NCBI RefSeq assembly: GCF_000317125.1
Contig: NC_019695.1
Coordinates: forward strand, 2,406,336-2,470,335
Source of the DNA: Chroococcidiopsis thermalis PCC 7203
GTDB lineage: Bacteria > Cyanobacteriota > Cyanobacteriia > Cyanobacteriales > Chroococcidiopsidaceae
Length of the DNA: 64,000 nt
Direction of reading: 5' to 3'
Below, piece by piece: positions 35,094 through 44,913 of this stretch. The position numbers and the translations under genes were made by a program. Each line of letters opens with the position of its first letter. The stretch's first letter is position 1. The notes under the pieces are model-generated. The model ran no database searches. It was given only the letters and a program-made list of their open reading frames with translations, and was not told the DNA's origin.

Positions 35094-36109
35094 ATTTTCT
35101 CAATTTATGACGATCGAGTTATAAGATTTCTAAGCAAAGCGGCTAGCGATCTCAAAGTTAACAATTTCTGTTTTGAGGAAAGTAACAACGTTGACTAGGC
35201 TTTCAATCCATGTATTTTCTATAACTACCAACATCAATTTTTTAACTCGTTCAAAGATATATAGCCTTTGCTTTTGTTTGCCAAGGCATTTTTTTTAGCC
35301 AGACACACTAAAAATCCTAAACTCATCCGAAGTATATTTATCAATTTTTTTTTAGAGAAGAGACAAAAATTAGAATTAAGTTTGTATTATTTTGATTTCA
35401 ATACTCAATATTTTATTTAATATTTCCTTAAGGTTTGACGACAAAATCCCTCATAACTATATTTAACTAGATAACATATGTAAAAATATAAAAATGTATA
35501 AAATAACTGAAGTTTAATCTTGTATTTCAAATAGAAATGTTTAAACAACTTTGACTCGATCGCGATCGTTTTAATTTTAAATTTTTAAAAATCAAGTTAT
35601 TTGTCAAATTCTACATCAATATTTTTCAAGATATTTTATAATTCACGTTGATTTTAACCAGTCATTAAGCTTGTTAGCAGATGCTTATAAAAAAATAGCT
35701 TTTATAACGTTAATAACCTAAGACTGAGTGGTTCCTAAAGAATGCAAACTAGCTCCGAAAGTTCAACCATTGTGTTCTTACTTCATGTTACATAAGCTTT
35801 TCAGTATCAAACATCGGCTAAAACTCAATAGTCTTTTGCACAACGCTTAAGTATCGTGCCAAGATGCCGAAGCTTGAGCAAGCAAGCGATCGAAACTGAA
35901 TTTATCGAGAACAAAGCAATACCCGATCGTCCATTTTTTTTGTTTTTTCTTGCTATACGACTAACAAAAAACTTCAGGCTAATCTAATGAAGTTAGGTCA
36001 AATGAATACTGCGTCAGAAGTGGTTTTTGCAAATTTCTAGGTTTTTTACTGAACCTTCAATTACTGAACAGAATCAGTAAATGTCGTAAATAAATAGTCA
36101 GGAAGAGTA
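35094..36109. other. Long AT-rich divergent promoter region
   Basis: About 1 kb between the GMC gene (minus) and the GlgX-type gene (plus), with many A/T tracts and no supportable frame. It must hold both promoters. TTATCGAGAACAAAGC lies at 35902-35917. The ribosome site AGGAAG (36100-36105) precedes the ATG at 36110. Confidence 0.5.
35902..35917 (+). promoter_or_regulatory. 16-base element shared with the DJ-1/TPP promoter region
   Basis: TTATCGAGAACAAAGC matches TTATCGAGTACAAAGC at 25148-25163 with one mismatch. It is about 190 bp upstream of the GlgX-type start. A shared regulator of the two blocks is inferred from two occurrences only. Confidence 0.35.
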
Positions 36110-38227
36110 ATGATTCTAACTACAGCTACACAGCAAGTTGAGCTAGCGAAGACTAAGTATCAATTGGAGCCAGGATGCCAACATCCCCTGGGTGCAACAC
36201 CAAATTCTGAAGGAGTCAATTTTGCGATCTTTTCAGAACATGCCACATCTGTAGAACTTTTGCTATTTGAGAACCATGACGATCTTGAACCTGCACAGAT
36301 TATTCAATTAGATCCCAGGATAAATAAAACTTTCCACTTTTGGCATGTCTATGTTAGGGGGTTGAAATCTTGCACTTACTACGCTTATCGAGTTAGTGGA
36401 TCTCAGGACATACAAGCAGGACATCGCTTTAATGAAAATAAGGTATTGCTCGATCCATACGCGAAGGGAAATACAAATACGCTTTGGAACCGCGTTGATG
36501 CTATAGGGACAAAAGATAACATAGCTACCTCAATGCGTAGCGTAGTCGTTGATATATCGGATTATGACTGGGAAGGCGATCGCCCCCTTAACCGACCCAT
36601 GAGTGAGACGATCGTGTATGAGCTTCATGTTGCAGGATTTACTAAGTCCCCCTCTTCAGGCTGTCAACACTGCGGTACTTTCTCTGGAATTGTCGAGAAG
36701 ATTCCTTATCTAAAAGAGTTGGGGATCACGGCTGTTGAACTGATGCCAATTTTTGACTTTGATGAAAAGAACATTTTTCGGGAGGTTGACGGTAAGCCAC
36801 TAAGAGACTATTGGGGATACAATCCACATAGCTACTTTGCACCTGAAGGTTCATATTGTACCTCGCCAGAAATAGGGAGCCAGATCCGAGAGTTTCGAGA
36901 TCTGGTTAAGGCACTGCACAAAGCAGGGATTGAGGTGATCTTGGATGTAGTTTTTAACCACACGGACGAGGGCAACCATGACGGTCCTACGATTAACTTT
37001 AAAGGGCTGGACAATAGCATTTACTATCACCTAGTACCATTCAACAAGTATTACTACATGGACTATTCTGGGTGCGGAAATACTGTTAACTGTAACCATC
37101 CTATGGTGGAAAAGTTAATTGTAGATTGCCTAGAATTTTGGGTGAAGGAAATGCACGTTGATGGTTTCCGATTTGACGAAGGCTCTATTCTCGCCAGAGG
37201 TCAAGATGGAGTACCTTTAATTCATCCACCAGTCATATGGCACATAGAAACATCTGAAATTTTAGCCGATACCAAAATTATTGCAGAAGCATGGGATGCT
37301 GCTGGGCTTTATCAAATTGGCTACTTCCCTGGTTATCGATGGGCAGAATGGAATGGACGCTACCGAGATGATATCCGACGCTTTGTCAAGGGAGATTCAG
37401 GATTAGCAGGATCTGCTGCTTGGCGAATTGCTGGTAGCGCCGATCTCTATCAAGCTAGTGGGCATCTACCTATTAATAGCGTTAATTTCATCACTTGCCA
37501 TGATGGGTTCACTCTCAGCGATTTGGTTTCCTACAACGATAAACACAATGAAGCTAATGGCGAAGGTAATCGCGATGGCATTAATGATAATTTGAGCTGG
37601 AATTGTGGTGTTGAAGGGGAGACTGAAGATAGAGAAATTGATGCATTGCGTCGGCGACAGATTAAAAACTTTGCAGCTATTCTTCTGTTGTCGCAGGGCG
37701 TACCGATGATTGTGGCTGGCGATGAAGTCAGACGTACTCAACAAGGCAATAATAATGCCTACTGCCAGGATAGTGAGATTAGTTGGTTTGACTGGAGTTT
37801 GGTAGAGAAGAATGCTGATATATTCAGATTCTTTAAGCTGGCGATCGAGTTCCGCAAATGCTATTGTCAATCTGCCTTACGCCGTTCCCAGTTCTTCAGT
37901 GGCGATGTCAACGAGCGTGGTTTAGCAGATATGTCTTGGCACGGCACAAAGTTGTTTAATCCAGGATGGTACGATCCTCATTCTAGAGTTCTTGCCTTGA
38001 CTTTAGGCGGTTTTGAAGGAGAAGCAGATATTCATATCATGTTCAATATGTACTGGGATGCTTTAGAATTTGAAACTCCCTTAATTCAGGGTAGGAATTG
38101 GTACAAAGTCATTGATACTGCCGAACCTTCCCCGATGGACATTATGGAACCTGGGAAAGAAATCTTGGTTTCAGGCAATGTTTGCCCTGTCAAAGAGCGT
38201 AGTGTCGTCGTTCTCGTTTCCAAATAG
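36110..38227 (+). CDS. glgX: GlgX-type glycogen debranching enzyme/isoamylase
   Basis: A 705-residue GH13 enzyme that hydrolyses alpha-1,6 branches of glycogen. The N-terminal CBM48-like part has PGCQHPLGATPNSEGVNFAIFSEHATSVELLLF. The barrel shows VILDVVFNHTDEG, HVDGFRFDEGSILARG (Asp nucleophile), IIAEAWDAAGLYQIG (Glu acid/base) and FITCHDGFTLSDLVSYN (Asp stabiliser), then VPMIVAGDEVRRTQQGNNNAY. The usual GFRFDLASIL reads GFRFDEGSIL here. AGGAAG precedes the start. It heads the plus arm, followed after 37 bp by the AGE-STAS gene. Confidence 0.92.
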   Translation: MILTTATQQVELAKTKYQLEPGCQHPLGATPNSEGVNFAIFSEHATSVELLLFENHDDLEPAQIIQLDPRINKTFHFWHVYVRGLKSCTYYAYRVSGSQDIQAGHRFNENKVLLDPYAKGNTNTLWNRVDAIGTKDNIATSMRSVVVDISDYDWEGDRPLNRPMSETIVYELHVAGFTKSPSSGCQHCGTFSGIVEKIPYLKELGITAVELMPIFDFDEKNIFREVDGKPLRDYWGYNPHSYFAPEGSYCTSPEIGSQIREFRDLVKALHKAGIEVILDVVFNHTDEGNHDGPTINFKGLDNSIYYHLVPFNKYYYMDYSGCGNTVNCNHPMVEKLIVDCLEFWVKEMHVDGFRFDEGSILARGQDGVPLIHPPVIWHIETSEILADTKIIAEAWDAAGLYQIGYFPGYRWAEWNGRYRDDIRRFVKGDSGLAGSAAWRIAGSADLYQASGHLPINSVNFITCHDGFTLSDLVSYNDKHNEANGEGNRDGINDNLSWNCGVEGETEDREIDALRRRQIKNFAAILLLSQGVPMIVAGDEVRRTQQGNNNAYCQDSEISWFDWSLVEKNADIFRFFKLAIEFRKCYCQSALRRSQFFSGDVNERGLADMSWHGTKLFNPGWYDPHSRVLALTLGGFEGEADIHIMFNMYWDALEFETPLIQGRNWYKVIDTAEPSPMDIMEPGKEILVSGNVCPVKERSVVVLVSK

Positions 38228-38264
38228 TTAGTCAAGCATTAATTTCCACGCAGGGAGATCTTCA

Positions 38265-40439
38265 ATGAGTAACATGGGTTTTTCATTTTCGGACTCGATC
38301 GCAGGATACGTAACAGAAGTTGACTTAAGCAGAAATACTTTCAACCTGAAAACTTCTGATGGTAGAAATTTTGAGATTGCATTAACCTCAACAACTTACG
38401 CAGAAATGGTTCGCAATCTGGGAGAACCGTATTATGACTGTACTAGCCAAATGCAGTCAATGCTTGTTCCCGATCGCTATCTTTTTGCCTATGGCATCTT
38501 TTATCCTGAAGCAGATCGAAACAAGATTGAAGCCAAACACATTGTCTTTTTGGGTCGGACAGAAAACGAGTATCTGTTTGAAAGACCGGACTGGTGGGTA
38601 AAACAAATTAGTAATCTTGCCAATTTTTATCTGAAAGCACAGTTTGAAGATGGCGAAATTGACTATCGGAAATACCGCACTGGAATCGGTTTAGTGGGTT
38701 CCAAAGAAGATTCCAATCGTCAAGAAACTGATACCATTTCTCGCTTAGTTTACGGTTTCGCCACAGCATACATGATGACTGGCGACGATCGCTACATAGA
38801 AGCAGCGGAAAAAGGTACTGAATATCTGCGCGAACACATGCGTTTTCTCGATGAGGGCGAAGAAATTTGCTACTGGTATCATGGTGTTGATGTGAAGCCA
38901 GATGGTAGCGAGCAGAAAATATTTGCCTCAGAATTTGGGGATGATTATGATGCACTGCCAGCATACGAGCAAATTTATGCCTTGGCTGGTCCCACCCAAA
39001 CTTATCGGGTGACAGGCGATCCGCGCATCATGAAAGACATTGAATTAACTGTCAATTTATTTAACCGCTATCTCTTAGACAAAACAGATAAAGGCGGCTT
39101 TTTCTCTCACATCGATCCCATTACCCTCAGCCCTTATGCCGAGTCTTTAGGGAGAAACCGCGCGAAAAAGAACTGGAACTCAGTTGGCGATCATGCCCCA
39201 GCCTATTTGATCAACCTTTGGTTAGCAACTGGCGAAGACAAATACGCCGACTTCCTTGAGTATACGTTTGACACCATTGAGAAACGTTTCCCAGATTTCG
39301 ACAATAGCCCATTTGTGCAGGAACGTTTCTATGAAGATTGGAGCCACGACACGACGTGGGGTTGGCAGCAGAACCGAGCAGTGGTGGGTCATAACCTCAA
39401 AATTGCTTGGAATCTGATGCGAATGAACCACTTGAAACCAAAAGAAAGGTATACCACTTTAGCCGAAGAAATTGCCGAGATTATGCCAGATGTTGGTAGC
39501 GATCGCCAACGTGGGGGTTGGTACGATGTCGTAGAGCGCAGTTTGGAACCAGGACAAGAAGTACACCGCTTTGTCTGGCACGACCGCAAGGCTTGGTGGC
39601 AACAAGAGCAAGCGATTCTAGCTTACTTAATCCTAGCTGGTTCCCTTGGTAATACTGAGTATCGACGCTTAGCACGGGAGTCAGCAGCTTTCTATAATGC
39701 TTGGTTCCTCGACAACCAGTCTGGTGGTGTCTACTTTAATGTCTTGGCAAACGGAATTCCTTATCTAATGGGTACTGAGCGTGGCAAAGGTAGCCATTCG
39801 ATGAGCGGCTACCACTCGTTTGAGTTAGCTTACTTAGCGGCGGTTTACACAAATCTGCTAATTACAAAACAGCCAATGAACTTGTACTTTAAGCCCAGAC
39901 CGGGAGCATTTAAAGACAACCTTCTGCGAGTTACACCGGATATTCTGCCACCAGGTAGCGTGCGGATTGGTGAGGTATGGATTGACGATCGACCGTATAC
40001 TGATTTTGATGCCGATAAACTGACTGTCAAACTGCCTGATACTCGCGATTCAGTGAGAGTCAGAGTCAGAATTCTACCAATTCAGGTTTTCTTTGATGCC
40101 GCTTTACTGGAAGTCGCTGATGGGACTGCCAAGATTTCATTAACTGGCTTACTAGATGTAAATGCAATACCAATTCTGGAAGCAGAGTTAGAAAAGGTAC
40201 AAACACAGCCACTCAAACGCCTCGTCTTTCTGTTACAAGACTTAAAGTGTATCTCTAGTGCTGGACTGCGTTTTCTGATTTTCACAAAGCAAAAGCTAGG
40301 TTCTGACGTTCAAATTCATATAGTTGGCGCACAGGAAAATGTGCAGAATTACCTCAAGATGAGTTCATTCTGTCAAGGCATTACTGTGTCCGATCGGTAT
40401 GATGTGACTGAAACAGCCAACGTGTATTTAGTTCCCTAA
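38265..40439 (+). CDS. N-acylglucosamine 2-epimerase-like (AGE) protein fused to a C-terminal STAS domain
   Basis: A 724-residue protein. Residues about 1-110 form an N-terminal beta-rich part, 120-540 an (alpha/alpha)6-barrel of the AGE/cellobiose-epimerase type (RLVYGFATAYMMTGDDRYIEAAEKG, YEQIYALAGPTQTYRVTGD, SVGDHAPAYLINLWLATGED, ESAAFYNAWFLDNQSGGVYF), and about 615-715 a STAS domain (GTAKISLTGLLDVNAIPILEAEL...LKCISSAGLRFLIFTKQKLG). STAS domains are anti-anti-sigma or signalling modules, and fusion to a sugar-epimerase-like barrel is unusual. SSAG is the usual phosphoserine position. It is followed by a receiver fusion and a kinase, suggesting signalling linked to carbohydrate state. Confidence 0.83.
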   Translation: MSNMGFSFSDSIAGYVTEVDLSRNTFNLKTSDGRNFEIALTSTTYAEMVRNLGEPYYDCTSQMQSMLVPDRYLFAYGIFYPEADRNKIEAKHIVFLGRTENEYLFERPDWWVKQISNLANFYLKAQFEDGEIDYRKYRTGIGLVGSKEDSNRQETDTISRLVYGFATAYMMTGDDRYIEAAEKGTEYLREHMRFLDEGEEICYWYHGVDVKPDGSEQKIFASEFGDDYDALPAYEQIYALAGPTQTYRVTGDPRIMKDIELTVNLFNRYLLDKTDKGGFFSHIDPITLSPYAESLGRNRAKKNWNSVGDHAPAYLINLWLATGEDKYADFLEYTFDTIEKRFPDFDNSPFVQERFYEDWSHDTTWGWQQNRAVVGHNLKIAWNLMRMNHLKPKERYTTLAEEIAEIMPDVGSDRQRGGWYDVVERSLEPGQEVHRFVWHDRKAWWQQEQAILAYLILAGSLGNTEYRRLARESAAFYNAWFLDNQSGGVYFNVLANGIPYLMGTERGKGSHSMSGYHSFELAYLAAVYTNLLITKQPMNLYFKPRPGAFKDNLLRVTPDILPPGSVRIGEVWIDDRPYTDFDADKLTVKLPDTRDSVRVRVRILPIQVFFDAALLEVADGTAKISLTGLLDVNAIPILEAELEKVQTQPLKRLVFLLQDLKCISSAGLRFLIFTKQKLGSDVQIHIVGAQENVQNYLKMSSFCQGITVSDRYDVTETANVYLVP

Positions 40440-40638
40440 GAATCACTACCCATCTGTAGGACGAAAAACCCTGACACCAAATAATTGCTGAGTTAGTGCT
40501 TAGTGTTTGGTAAACCAGATTTTGCACGTGTTTTCCTGCCTGTTGTCATACCATTACTACACTGTGTGGGAACATTTGACCAAGCAGGGACACTTGCATC
40601 GAAAATTTCGCTGCTGGTCGTAACGCGACTAGGTTATG

Positions 40639-40644
40639 AAGGAG
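40639..40644 (+). promoter_or_regulatory. Ribosome binding site AAGGAG deciding the start of the receiver fusion
   Basis: AAGGAG lies 5 bases before GTG at 40650, which begins (M)ANPVLLTLDDDPG, the natural first residues of a receiver domain. The reading frame is open 49 codons further upstream from a GTG at 40503 but has no such site there, so the downstream GTG is preferred. Confidence 0.75.
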
Positions 40645-40649
40645 TAACT

Positions 40650-42311
40650 GTGGCTAATCCTGTTCTGTTAACTTTAGACGACGATCCAGGAGTTTTGCGA
40701 GTCATTGAGCGCGATCTCCGACGGGAGTATGGTAGCCGATTTCGAGTCATGCGATCGGAATCGGGTTTAACAGCTCTGAAGGCACTGCAACAAGTTAAGT
40801 TACGCAGGGAAATGGTGGCACTATTCTTGGTAGATCAACGGATGCCAGAGATCGCAGGGGTAGAGTTTCTCGAACAGGCGATGGAACTTTTTCCAGATGC
40901 AAAGCGGGTCTTGCTAACTGCATATGCGGATACTGATGCTGCCATCCGCGCCATCAACACAGCAAAGATTGATTACTACCTTCTCAAGCCGTGGGACCCG
41001 CCACATGAAAAACTATATCCCGTGCTGGACGATTTACTAGATGATTGGATTTCGTCTTGTCGTCCGCCCTTTGAAGGTTTGCGAATTGTTGATTCGCGTT
41101 GGTCGCCCCATCTGCATCAAATCAAAGATTTTTTGGCTCGTAATCATGTGCCTTATCAATGGCTGGACATTGAGGCAGAAGCAGAGGCACACCAATGGAC
41201 TAACTACACCGAATCTGGTGCTGCAAATTTACCACTGGTATTATTTCCTGATGGTTCTCACTTAATACAACCGACAAATACGCAAATTGCCCAGAAACTC
41301 GGATTGCGAACCCATGCCCAAATGCCATTCTACGACTTAGCGATTGTCGGTGCTGGTCCAGCGGGTTTAGCAGCAGCAGTCTACGGAGCGTCTGAGGGAT
41401 TGCGAACCGTGTTAATTGAAAAAGAAGCCCCAGGCGGGCAAGCAGGAACGAGTTCTCGGATTGAGAACTACTTGGGCTTTCCCGTTGGACTGAGTGGAGC
41501 GGATCTAGCCCGACGTGCAGTAACTCAAGCCAAACGGTTCGGCGTGGAGATTCTCTCGCCACAAGAGGTGACTGGTGTTCGAGTCGCCGATCCCTATCGT
41601 ATTTTGACACTGAGCGATGGCACAGAGGTTTGCTGTCATGCAATGCTTATTGCTACTGGTATCTCGTATCGCAGACTTGATATACCTGGGATCGACAATC
41701 TGATCGGAGCTGGCGTATATACTGGGGCAGCAATGACTGAAGCACTCTCTTGCTTAAATCAAGAGATTTACATCGTTGGCGGGGCTAACTCAGCCGGACA
41801 AGCAGCAGTCTATCTTGCTAAATACGCCAGTCGTGTCAGAATGCTGGTGCGCGGCGATTCTCTCGCTAAAAGCATGTCCCAATATTTAATAGAGCAGATC
41901 TCAGCGACAGATAATATCGAAGTTAGAGTACACTCTAGCATTGCCCAGGTTCATGGTGAAAACTGCCTAGAAGCAGTTACGATTGCTGATGCCCAGACAG
42001 GCGAAAAGCGAACTGTTCCGACAAACTTACTCTTTGTCATGATTGGTGCCAAACCACGTACAGATTGGTTAGATGGCATCGTGGCAAGAGACGAACAAGG
42101 ATTTATCTTGACCGGAGCAAGTTTAAACCGTAATGGATGCTGCAACAAAGGATGGATGCTCGATCGCGAGCCTTTTCTGCTCGAAAGTAGCGTACCTGGG
42201 ATATTTGTGGCTGGAGATGTGCGCCACGGTTCGGTGAAGCGCATTGCTTCAGGGGTAGGAGAAGGTTCGATTGCCGTTCAGTTTATTCATCAGTACCTTA
42301 GTAAGATGTAA
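40650..42311 (+). CDS. Response-regulator receiver fused to a thioredoxin-reductase-fold FAD protein lacking CxxC
   Basis: About 553 residues. The receiver domain (1-125) has LLTLDDDPG, the phospho-Asp in LFLVDQRMPEIAG and Lys in YYLLKPWDPP. A middle part (about 150-230), GLRIVDSRWSPHLHQIKDFL and VPYQWLDIEAEAE, resembles a glutaredoxin-like fold without cysteines. The C-terminal 320 residues are a class-II pyridine nucleotide disulfide reductase fold: LAIVGAGPAGLAAAVYGA, RIENYLGFP, YIVGGANSAGQAAVYLA and GIFVAGDVRHG. Where thioredoxin reductase has CATC, this protein has VYTGAAMTEA, so it cannot be a dithiol reductase. It lies 2 bp upstream of a sensor kinase and is probably its partner. Confidence 0.87.
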   Translation: MANPVLLTLDDDPGVLRVIERDLRREYGSRFRVMRSESGLTALKALQQVKLRREMVALFLVDQRMPEIAGVEFLEQAMELFPDAKRVLLTAYADTDAAIRAINTAKIDYYLLKPWDPPHEKLYPVLDDLLDDWISSCRPPFEGLRIVDSRWSPHLHQIKDFLARNHVPYQWLDIEAEAEAHQWTNYTESGAANLPLVLFPDGSHLIQPTNTQIAQKLGLRTHAQMPFYDLAIVGAGPAGLAAAVYGASEGLRTVLIEKEAPGGQAGTSSRIENYLGFPVGLSGADLARRAVTQAKRFGVEILSPQEVTGVRVADPYRILTLSDGTEVCCHAMLIATGISYRRLDIPGIDNLIGAGVYTGAAMTEALSCLNQEIYIVGGANSAGQAAVYLAKYASRVRMLVRGDSLAKSMSQYLIEQISATDNIEVRVHSSIAQVHGENCLEAVTIADAQTGEKRTVPTNLLFVMIGAKPRTDWLDGIVARDEQGFILTGASLNRNGCCNKGWMLDREPFLLESSVPGIFVAGDVRHGSVKRIASGVGEGSIAVQFIHQYLSKM

Positions 42312-42313
42312 TT

Positions 42314-43780
42314 ATGCTTGAAGCTTTAAGGCAAACAGCGCTCTTTGCAGAACTCACAGACGAGCAATTGCAATGGTTAGCCGAACACGGTAGCCTGATT
42401 CAGCTAGCCGCTGGAGAGTATCTAGCGCTTGAAGGAGAGCCGCCGAAAAATTTTTACGTGCTTGCAGAAGGCGAAATACAGCTGACAAAGAAGGTTGGTG
42501 ATATAGAAAGGCATATGATGACCTTTGGACCAGGAACGTATACAGGTCACGAGTTAATTTTATTAGATATGCCTTACTTTGCTAGCGGACGAGCTACAAA
42601 AGCAAGTCGCGTGTTGAAATGGGACACACATGCTTTCTGGCAAATGCTAACCAGATGTCCTTCGATTACACGGGATCTGCTGGTCATAACAGCCCAGCGG
42701 ACACAAATCTTGGAAACAACATCACGACACCACGAAAAGCTACTTGCACTAGGTACTATGGCAGCTGGTCTTGCCCACGAACTTAACAATCCAGCAGCAG
42801 CAGTCAGTCGAGGTGCGAAGCACATGCACGAATTATTTCAAGAATTGCTCTTGCTAGCACTCAGTCTGAACCAGCAGCAGATGACAAGCACGCAAATGAC
42901 TTTTCTGGCAAACATTTTGCAAGACGCGATCGCGCGCGCCGCAACACCACTACAGTTAGATCCGCTCGTGCAGAGCGATCGGGAAGATGAGATCGCCATC
43001 TGGCTTGAGGCAAACGGCGTTGAAGATAGTTGGAATCTCGCCCCTACCCTGGCAGTAGCAGGACTGGATACAGAATGGCTAGATGTTGTCATAGAACATG
43101 TGCCTACTCAATCCTTGGGTAAAGTACTGACCTGGATTGAAGCAACTCTAACTGGGTTGGGGTTGTTAGACGAAATTGAGCAAAGCGCGGGACGCATTTC
43201 TGAGCTAGTGAAAGCAGTCAAAGAGTATTCCTATATGGATCGAGCGCCAATGCAGGATTTAGACGTACACCAGGGAATTGAAAGTACGTTAATTATGCTA
43301 GGTCACAAACTTAAGGGTGGTGTAACTGTGTCGCGCAAGTACGATCGCAGCCTGCCTACTATTTGCGCCTATGGAAGTGAGTTGAACCAAGTTTGGACTA
43401 ACTTGATTGACAATGCGATCGATGCAATGGACGGACGCGGACAAATCTGGATTCGTACAGCGTTAGACAATAATGATTTGCTCGTAGAGATTGCTGACAA
43501 TGGACCAGGCATTCCGCCAGACATTCAAGGGCGTATCTTCGAGCCATTTTTTACCACTAAGGGTGTGGGTCAAGGAACCGGCTTAGGTTTGGTGATTAGC
43601 TATCGAATTATTGAGAAACATAGAGGCGACATCCGCTTTCATTCTGAGCCAGGCAACACTTGCTTTCACATTCGCCTGCCGATCGCTCCGTGTCAAGTGC
43701 AAAATCGTCAGGAAAACTCAAGTACTCAACTTTCAAGTACTCAACTTTCATCAATCTTAGTGGGTGGCGAGTTATGCTAA
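42314..43780 (+). CDS. Histidine kinase with N-terminal cyclic-nucleotide-binding (CAP_ED) domain
   Basis: A 488-residue protein. Residues about 10-125 are a cNMP-binding domain (LIQLAAGEYLALEGEPPKNFYVLAEGEIQLTKKVG, PGTYTGHELILL). The phospho-acceptor box is LGTMAAGLAHELNNPAAAV. The ATPase domain has NQVWTNLIDNAIDAMDG (N box), IADNGPGIP (G1) and TKGVGQGTGLGL (F/G2). No membrane segment, so cytoplasmic. Starts 2 bp after the receiver/FAD gene, a strong sign of a two-component pair. The C-terminal tail contains a 15-bp tandem repeat (STQLS twice) and looks disordered. The signal could be cAMP or a related ligand. Confidence 0.88.
   Translation: MLEALRQTALFAELTDEQLQWLAEHGSLIQLAAGEYLALEGEPPKNFYVLAEGEIQLTKKVGDIERHMMTFGPGTYTGHELILLDMPYFASGRATKASRVLKWDTHAFWQMLTRCPSITRDLLVITAQRTQILETTSRHHEKLLALGTMAAGLAHELNNPAAAVSRGAKHMHELFQELLLLALSLNQQQMTSTQMTFLANILQDAIARAATPLQLDPLVQSDREDEIAIWLEANGVEDSWNLAPTLAVAGLDTEWLDVVIEHVPTQSLGKVLTWIEATLTGLGLLDEIEQSAGRISELVKAVKEYSYMDRAPMQDLDVHQGIESTLIMLGHKLKGGVTVSRKYDRSLPTICAYGSELNQVWTNLIDNAIDAMDGRGQIWIRTALDNNDLLVEIADNGPGIPPDIQGRIFEPFFTTKGVGQGTGLGLVISYRIIEKHRGDIRFHSEPGNTCFHIRLPIAPCQVQNRQENSSTQLSSTQLSSILVGGELC
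43718..43747. repeat. 15-bp tandem duplication in the kinase 3' end
   Basis: TCAAGTACTCAACTT occurs twice in tandem (43718-43732 and 43733-43747) and adds five residues in frame near the C terminus. It lies close to the boundary with a decayed insertion sequence. Confidence 0.8.
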
Positions 43781-43880
43781 AAAGGGCATTGCTCACAAGT
43801 TAAGGTTGCCAAAGATTTGTCAAGAGGCAGGCAGAGATAGTGTAAAACTCATAGCAGATAAGCTATAGAGGGATGAAGCC

Positions 43881-44913
43881 GTGAGCCGGAGCAAGCGCGA
43901 CCATGCCAAAAAGCAGCATCGCCCAATGGTAGAAGATGAAGCCATTGCCTCGCAACTAGAAGCTTTATTGACACCAGCTATTACCTCCCAAGAAAACTAC
44001 TACCGTCAGCTGGGGTTAAGAGACAGAATTCTCAACCTACCGTTAATGGTAGCGGCGGTATTAACCTTGCTATGGCGAGATGTGGCGGGAGTTACGGAAC
44101 TGACAAGAATGTTGGCAAGGGAGGGGTTTCTATGGTGCAGTCCCAAAGCTGTCAGTCAACAAGCAATAGCGAGAGCGGTTTTTATCATTTCTAGCCCAGA
44201 TATTTGAGAAAGTTTTTAAGGATTTGCTACCAAATTTAACAACAAGTTGGCAAGCTAGAAGCTAGCGAAAAATACCTGAAAGTGTTCAATTTACTATGTC
44301 AAAGTTTGAAAAAATTTGGTTAGTAGATTGTTCGGTATTAGAAGCATTGTTTTGCAAGCTGAATAGTCTTAAAGATGTTCCGCAAGGACAATTAGCCGGA
44401 AAAATGGGGACTGTAATAGATTTAAGCACTCGATTACCTGTAGAGATTTGGTTTCAGGAAAATTCCAAAGCTTCTGAGATCAAATTTGAGTTAGATATCT
44501 TAAACTTAGTCACAGCCAAAACTTTACTTTTGCTGGACAGAGGATTTTATCACTTTAATTTTTGGCTTTTGTTAATCGAACAAAAAGTTGATTTTATTAC
44601 TCGGTTAAAGAAAGGAGCATCAATTAAGCCCTTGCAAACATTTACGCACAGCTATGCGCTACGAGATCGTTTAGTCCGTCTAGGTTCAGGTACGAAAAAA
44701 ACTCCATTTATTACCTTACGTCTAATTGAAGTTCGTTCGGGAAAGACTTGGCATTTTTATTTAACTAGTGTACTCGATCCAACTATTTTACCACCGTATG
44801 TTGTGACTGATTTATATCAAAAGCGTTGGCGAATTGAAGAGGCTTTTAATACAGGAAAAAGGCTCTTAAGTTTAAGTTACTTGTGGACTGGTTCTGTTAA
44901 CGGTATTCAATAA
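43881..44913 (+). pseudogene. IS4-family transposase, frameshifted, interrupted and truncated
   Basis: Two frames carry one IS4-type DDE transposase. The N-terminal part (43881-44207, GTG start) includes EDEAIASQLEALLTPAITSQENYYRQLGLRDRIL. After a frameshift near 44175 the second frame reads LAQIFEKVFKDLLPNLTTSWQARS, hits TAG at 44263-44265, and continues SKFEKIWLVDCSVLEALF (first Asp), LLLDRGFYHFNF (second Asp) and YQKRWRIEEAFNTGK (the Y-x2-R-x3-E-x6-K box). It then stops at GSVNGIQ, short of the normal C terminus. Three lesions mean that it is inactive. No full terminal inverted repeats were identified. Confidence 0.87.

Noticed and set aside
43881-44913. Programmed frameshift in the IS4 transposase
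   Set aside because: A further TAG at 44263-44265 and the missing C terminus show decay rather than recoding.
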